A DNA stretch of 15,569 bases. It comes from CAYWEP01 sp964613075 (GTDB lineage Bacteria > Patescibacteriota > Microgenomatia > Levybacterales > UBA12049). Location of the stretch: the NCBI GenBank assembly GCA_964613075.1, contig CAZTFV010000027.1, forward strand, positions 1 to 15,569. The letters run 5' to 3'. The notes beneath the pieces are model-generated. The model was not told the origin of the DNA and did not search any database. It worked only from the letters and a program-made list of their open reading frames with translations. This document shows, piece by piece, positions 12,511 through 15,569 of this stretch; position 1 is the first letter of the stretch; every line of letters begins with the position of its first letter. The translations under genes were made by a program, and so were the position numbers.

Positions 12511-12840
12511 TTAGGTGGTAGGAGGGGGTGGGGCAGGCAATACGTGAGCAATGCGTCCTTCACCCGACGGGGCCGGAGCGATCTCTATGACTAATCCTGG
12601 CCTATCTGGACCATCCAGTACAGGACCGAATACGCTCGTATCTATTCTACCCTGCTCTATAAGCTGTCTCAGAAGAAAAACTGGAAGAAGATAGCGAACC
12701 ACTACTCTATCAGAAGCGTCTTGAGCAACAGTTAGAGCTTGTCCTGTATCAATCTCTATTCCCCTGTTGCCAAAATCTATTACTAATTGTCCAGCAACCC
12801 GCGAGGTCGATAAGTTTAATTCACTCTCTGTACCGGCCAT
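12511..12840 (-). CDS. Unknown protein, 109 aa
   Basis: Family not recognised. The protein starts MAGTESELNLSTSRVAG, has a strand-rich first half (QLVIDFGNRGIEIDTG, DRVVVRYLLPVFLLRQLI) and ends in a flexible Pro-rich tail (HVLPAPPPPTT). It has no transmembrane segment of convincing length. It could be a small adaptor or a mobile-element cargo gene, but nothing proves either. ATG 12840 is preferred over an upstream TTG (12849), because a strong promoter starts transcription near 12851. It converges on uppS and is transcribed independently. Confidence 0.7.
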   Translation of the reverse strand: MAGTESELNLSTSRVAGQLVIDFGNRGIEIDTGQALTVAQDASDRVVVRYLLPVFLLRQLIEQGRIDTSVFGPVLDGPDRPGLVIEIAPAPSGEGRIAHVLPAPPPPTT

Positions 12841-12856
12841 ACTTAGCAATACTATG

Positions 12857-12884
12857 ATTGTATAGTAAACTTATGCCTTGTCAA
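12857..12884 (-). promoter_or_regulatory. Strong sigma-70-type promoter of the 109-aa gene
   Basis: On the minus strand, a perfect TTGACA (12884-12879) and TACAAT (12862-12857) are separated by 16 bases. The predicted start at about 12850-12851 gives a leader of roughly 10 bases. Confidence 0.75.
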
Positions 12885-12907
12885 CAGAAAAAAATTGCGT
12901 AATCGCT

Positions 12908-13001
12908 CAGGATTTGACAAAGAAGTTATTGTTCGAGCGTAGTCGAGAACATAACTTCTCGACTCGCTACGTTCGCTCGAAGAATATTTTGTCAAATCCT
13001 G
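12908..13001. repeat. Nested inverted repeat: family B palindrome inside a longer inverted repeat
   Basis: Perfect 14-base outer arms CAGGATTTGACAAA (12908-12921) and TTTGTCAAATCCTG (12988-13001) enclose a family B element: TTCGAGCG (12932-12939) with CGCTCGAA (12974-12981) and AGTCGAGAA (12941-12949) with TTCTCGACT (12956-12964). GAAGTTAT (12922-12929) can also pair with ATAACTTC (12951-12958). The open frame of about 90 codons across this stretch is mostly repeat sequence and is not called as a gene. Confidence 0.85.
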
Positions 13002-13180
13002 ACATATTACAAAATTGCATATTGATTTTTTTACTATACCGTTCTATACTCGACCTGCTTCTATGGTGTAATTACTTCTTTATCACTTCTAGGATTCACC
13101 TTTCTCTTTCCAGATTCTTTTTTCTCTTTAACAATTTAACAATGCAACAATGAAGCAAATAGTAATTATATAAATGTATT
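13002..13180. other. AT-rich spacer without a gene
   Basis: With the flanking repeats this makes a gap of about 400 bases between the 109-aa gene and the serine gene. It is T-rich, then holds short AACAAT/TAACAA-type repeats near 13128-13150. A possible -10-like TATATAAAT near 13167 has no good -35. I see no RNA gene or reliable terminator. Confidence 0.5.
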
Positions 13181-13243
13181 ATTCGACCAAGCCCGAAGGG
13201 CGCATGGAGAATAATGAGACAATTATTCTCGACAAGCTCGAAT
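13181..13243. repeat. Three-armed palindromic repeat, family B, abutting the serine gene
   Basis: Closing arms ATTCGA (13181-13186) and TCGAAT (13238-13243), with hairpins GCCC/GGGC (13191-13201) and GAGAATAAT/ATTATTCTC (13207-13215 with 13222-13230). It ends 5 bases before the serBA start codon. The inner arms differ from the copy in mvaD but pair perfectly. Confidence 0.85.
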
Positions 13244-13248
13244 ATTAA

Positions 13249-15141
13249 ATGAGAGAGAAAACCTATTACATCATTGACTTCGATAGCACATTTGTGACTG
13301 TTGAAGCGCTTGACGCCCTAGCAAAAATCGCGCTTGAGGGCAAGCCTCAACAGGAGAAAATTGCGCAGAAAATAGCAGACATCACGCGCCTTGGTATGGA
13401 AGGCAGCATTGGATTTCACGAATCGCTTACCAAACGACTTACTCTTTTTCAGCCGAATAATGACCATATTACAAAACTAATTAGCGAGTTACACAAACGC
13501 ATTACACCATCAATAGCTCGTAATATTGATTTTTTTATAAAGCATGCAAGTCAGATTTATATTATTTCTGGAGGATTTAAAGAATATATATATCCGATTA
13601 TTGAAACATTTGGTTTGGACGTAAGAAATATATTGGCGAACGAATTTCGTTTTGACAAAAACGGTACAATTGTTGGTTTTGATACCAAAAATCCACTGTC
13701 ACAAGACGAAGGAAAGGTAGAGGCAGTAAAGAAGCTTGGATTAAAAGGGAGGGTTATTGTTATAGGCGACGGGATCACAGATTATCAAATAAAAGAACGA
13801 GGGGTTGCCGATATATTCTATTACTTTGCCGAAAATGTCAGGCGTGGCGGCGTCATGGCAAAAGCCGATGCAGTGGTGCCAAACTTTGATGACTTTTTAT
13901 TTCGGGAAAATCTGCCGCGGACTATCTCGTATCCTAAGCATCGGATGAAAATTTTGCTCCTTGAAAACATTGACCCTGTTGCGGTAGATGCATTCCGGAA
14001 TGAAGGATATATTGTTGAAACTGAAAAAAGTGCGTTGCTTGATGAGGAATTGGCAAAGAGGATAGAAGACATTTCAATTCTCGGCATCCGGTCAAAAACA
14101 GAAGTGACACCCGCTGTTTTACAAAACGCAAAGAAGCTTCTTTCTATCGGTGCATTCTGCATCGGGACCAATCAGATTGAATTGCAAGCATGCAGCAAAA
14201 AGGGGATTGCCGTTTTTAATGCGCCTTATAGTAATACAAGAAGCGTTGTTGAGCTTGTGATAGGCGAGGTCATCATGCTTTACCGACAAGCGTTTGATAA
14301 AAGCACGAAACTACACGCTGGGGTATGGGACAAAAGTTCTGCCGGGTCATTTGAGGTTCGGGGGAAAAGGCTTGGCATCATAGGCTATGGCAATATCGGT
14401 ACGCAACTTGGTGTTTTGGCAGAAAATCTCGGCATGGAAGTTTACTTTTTTGATATCGCAGATAGATTAGCCCTTGGCAATGCGAAAAAATGCAACACAC
14501 TTTCTGAACTACTCGGGATTGCCGACGTAGTGACCGTTCACGTTGACGGACGGAAAACCAACAAGCATCTTGTCAGTGCTCCCGAATTCGCAGCGATGAA
14601 GCAAGGCGTTATTTTTCTCAATAATAGCCGTGGATCTGTCGTTGATGTCAAAGCACTGGCAAAAGCAATAAAAAACGGGAAAGTAAAAGGTGCAGCTGTT
14701 GATGTTTTTCCACAAGAGCCAAAGAGCAATAAAGATCCATTTGTTTCGGAATTGCAAAAGCTACCAAATGTCATTCTCACGCCGCATATTGGTGGAAGCA
14801 CTGAGGAAGCGCAGAGAAATATCGGCGAATTCGTCAGCCAGAAGCTCATGCGTTTTATAAACAAAGGCGATACAATGCTCAGCGTCAATTTCCCGCAACT
14901 CCAGTTGCCGGAGCTCGGAAATGCTCATCGGTTGATCCATATTCATGAGAATAAGCCGGGTCTTTTAGCACAGATCAATGGCGTTTTAGCCAGGCATTAT
15001 ATTAACGTCGCAGGGCAATATTTACAAACCAACCCGGAGATAGGATACGTTATCACTGACATTGATACACAGTATGATGAGGAAGTGATAAAAGAATTGC
15101 GGGAAATTGAGGGAACGGTTCGGTTGAGAGTACTGTACTAG
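13249..15141 (+). CDS. SerB-SerA fusion: phosphoserine phosphatase plus 3-phosphoglycerate dehydrogenase
   Basis: A 630-aa bifunctional serine-pathway enzyme. Residues 1-220 are a HAD phosphoserine phosphatase: DFDST (10-14, Asp10 and Asp12), ISGGF (106-110, Ser107), EGK (154-156, Lys156) and GDGITD (173-178). Residues about 233-630 are an E. coli-type phosphoglycerate dehydrogenase: GIIGYGNIGTQLG (376-388, NAD site with Asp402), NNSRGSVVD (458-466, Arg461), FPQEP (487-491) and TPHIGGST (511-518, His513). A C-terminal ACT domain (about 562-630) contains HIHENKPG and INVAGQYLQT. The serine-contacting His and two Asn of E. coli SerA appear kept (H566, N568, N586), so feedback inhibition by serine is likely. 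The fusion joins the first and last steps of the pathway. No Shine-Dalgarno precedes ATG 13249. Confidence 0.95.
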   Translation: MREKTYYIIDFDSTFVTVEALDALAKIALEGKPQQEKIAQKIADITRLGMEGSIGFHESLTKRLTLFQPNNDHITKLISELHKRITPSIARNIDFFIKHASQIYIISGGFKEYIYPIIETFGLDVRNILANEFRFDKNGTIVGFDTKNPLSQDEGKVEAVKKLGLKGRVIVIGDGITDYQIKERGVADIFYYFAENVRRGGVMAKADAVVPNFDDFLFRENLPRTISYPKHRMKILLLENIDPVAVDAFRNEGYIVETEKSALLDEELAKRIEDISILGIRSKTEVTPAVLQNAKKLLSIGAFCIGTNQIELQACSKKGIAVFNAPYSNTRSVVELVIGEVIMLYRQAFDKSTKLHAGVWDKSSAGSFEVRGKRLGIIGYGNIGTQLGVLAENLGMEVYFFDIADRLALGNAKKCNTLSELLGIADVVTVHVDGRKTNKHLVSAPEFAAMKQGVIFLNNSRGSVVDVKALAKAIKNGKVKGAAVDVFPQEPKSNKDPFVSELQKLPNVILTPHIGGSTEEAQRNIGEFVSQKLMRFINKGDTMLSVNFPQLQLPELGNAHRLIHIHENKPGLLAQINGVLARHYINVAGQYLQTNPEIGYVITDIDTQYDEEVIKELREIEGTVRLRVLY

Positions 15142-15147
15142 TCGTTT

Positions 15148-15217
15148 GTCATTCTGAGCGATAGCGAAGAATCTCTGTGCAATCCTGATAGGATCCTTCA
15201 CTTCGTTCAGGATGACA
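15148..15217. repeat. Palindromic repeat, family A, between serBA and the aminotransferase gene
   Basis: Closing arms TGTCAT (15148-15153) and ATGACA (15212-15217). Inside are ATTCT/AGAAT and ATCCTGATAGGAT hairpins and a CCTTCA...TTCAGG section. It starts 6 bases after the serBA stop codon. The following GAATCAAGGAATATGAA supplies the Shine-Dalgarno and start of the next gene and matches the sequence after 5366. Confidence 0.85.
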
Positions 15218-15230
15218 TGAATCAAGGAAT

Positions 15231-15569
15231 ATGAAAAACATATTTTTCACTCCTGGTCCAAGCAAACTTTACCCAACTGTTAAAAAACATATTCTTCACG
15301 CATTGCGGGAGGATATTCCTTCTATTTCTCATCGTAGCAAAAAGTTTCAAGATATATATGATCACACGGTTTCAGGTTTAAAAAAACTATTAAATATTCC
15401 TGATACTCATCACATCTATTTTCTCTCATCAGGTACCGAGGCAATGGAGCGTTGTATTGAGAATTGTGTTAAGAAATATAGCTTCCATTTTGTCAATGGC
15501 GCATTTTCAAAACGGTTTTATAAAACAGCAGTAGAGCTTGGGAAGAACGCACAAAAATACGAAGTTCCA
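15231..15569 (+). CDS. SerC-like class V aminotransferase, N-terminal part
   Basis: The first 113 codons are present and the gene runs off the right edge. It opens MKNIFFTPGPSKLYPTVKKH, the FTPGPS start typical of class V aminotransferases of the phosphoserine / serine-pyruvate group. SISHRSKKFQDIYDHT (31-46) and FLSSGTEAMERCI (64-76), the start of the PLP phosphate-binding region, follow. The PLP-binding lysine lies beyond the window. Beside a SerA-SerB fusion it most likely makes phosphoserine from 3-phosphohydroxypyruvate, which would complete the pathway. Other class V members, such as alanine-glyoxylate aminotransferase, cannot be excluded. ATG 15231 is preceded by CAAGGA at 15223-15228. 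Confidence 0.88.
   Translation, partial: MKNIFFTPGPSKLYPTVKKHILHALREDIPSISHRSKKFQDIYDHTVSGLKKLLNIPDTHHIYFLSSGTEAMERCIENCVKKYSFHFVNGAFSKRFYKTAVELGKNAQKYEVP

Noticed and set aside
11844..12563. Long minus-strand open frame of 239 codons opposite uppS
   Set aside because: The plus strand carries a clear undecaprenyl diphosphate synthase with all motifs; the antisense translation has no recognisable domain.
12878..13153. Plus-strand open frame of 91 codons
   Set aside because: Its first half is the nested inverted repeat and its second half low-complexity T-rich sequence; no ribosome binding site.
13945..15141. Separate serA gene starting at an internal ATG
   Set aside because: No Shine-Dalgarno or promoter precedes it and the frame is continuous with the phosphatase domain; kept as one fusion.
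122..15217. CRISPR array from the many repeats
   Set aside because: Copies are far apart, palindromic, variable in sequence and not separated by uniform spacers.

Overview
The window looks like a piece of a small-genome bacterium of the Candidate Phyla Radiation (Patescibacteria), most likely the Microgenomates side. This is inferred from three things: a complete mevalonate pathway with an archaeal-type front end, many structured palindromic repeats lying between and inside genes, and short or absent mRNA leaders. TGA is used as a stop (for example at 7014, 10688 and 11719), so this is not one of the recoded CPR lineages. No tRNA, rRNA, CRISPR array or transposase gene was seen.

Layout. Positions 1-730 (minus strand) hold the start of an unknown gene and, upstream of it, a small ECF-like sigma factor. 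At 790-920 a promoter and a compact TPP (THI-box) riboswitch lead into an unrecognised, possibly HAD-like 237-aa gene. From 1761 to 9382 come HMG-CoA reductase, HMG-CoA synthase, thiolase, a DUF35 protein, mevalonate kinase, an ERG8-like phosphomevalonate kinase and a diphosphomevalonate decarboxylase. Two unknown small genes follow (9510-10105). Then comes a tight ATGA-overlapped trio: an IPP-isomerase-like Nudix protein, an E-type polyprenyl diphosphate synthase and undecaprenyl diphosphate synthase (10160-12467). A small unknown minus-strand gene and a 400-base repeat-rich spacer separate this from serine synthesis: a SerB-SerA fusion (13249-15141) and the start of a SerC-like aminotransferase (15231 to the end).

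How the genes work together. Thiolase, HMG-CoA synthase and DUF35 should make HMG-CoA as a channelled complex, as known from archaea. HMG-CoA reductase gives mevalonate, and two kinases and the decarboxylase give IPP. The Nudix protein would supply DMAPP, and the two prenyltransferases would build the lipid carrier. The window therefore encodes acetyl-CoA to undecaprenyl-PP in about 10.7 kb, joining an archaeal-type first half to a classical kinase/kinase/decarboxylase second half. SerA, SerB and SerC activities together cover 3-phosphoglycerate to serine.

Most unusual features. Two families of three-armed palindromic repeats occur in at least ten places. Five of these lie in frame inside enzyme genes, and the arms differ in sequence between copies while staying complementary. 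A 51-base perfect direct repeat forms the leaders of both HMG-CoA synthase and thiolase. Catalytic residues appear replaced in the decarboxylase (Asp to Asn) and the isomerase-like protein (Cys to Ile). The TPP riboswitch sits directly on an orphan gene.
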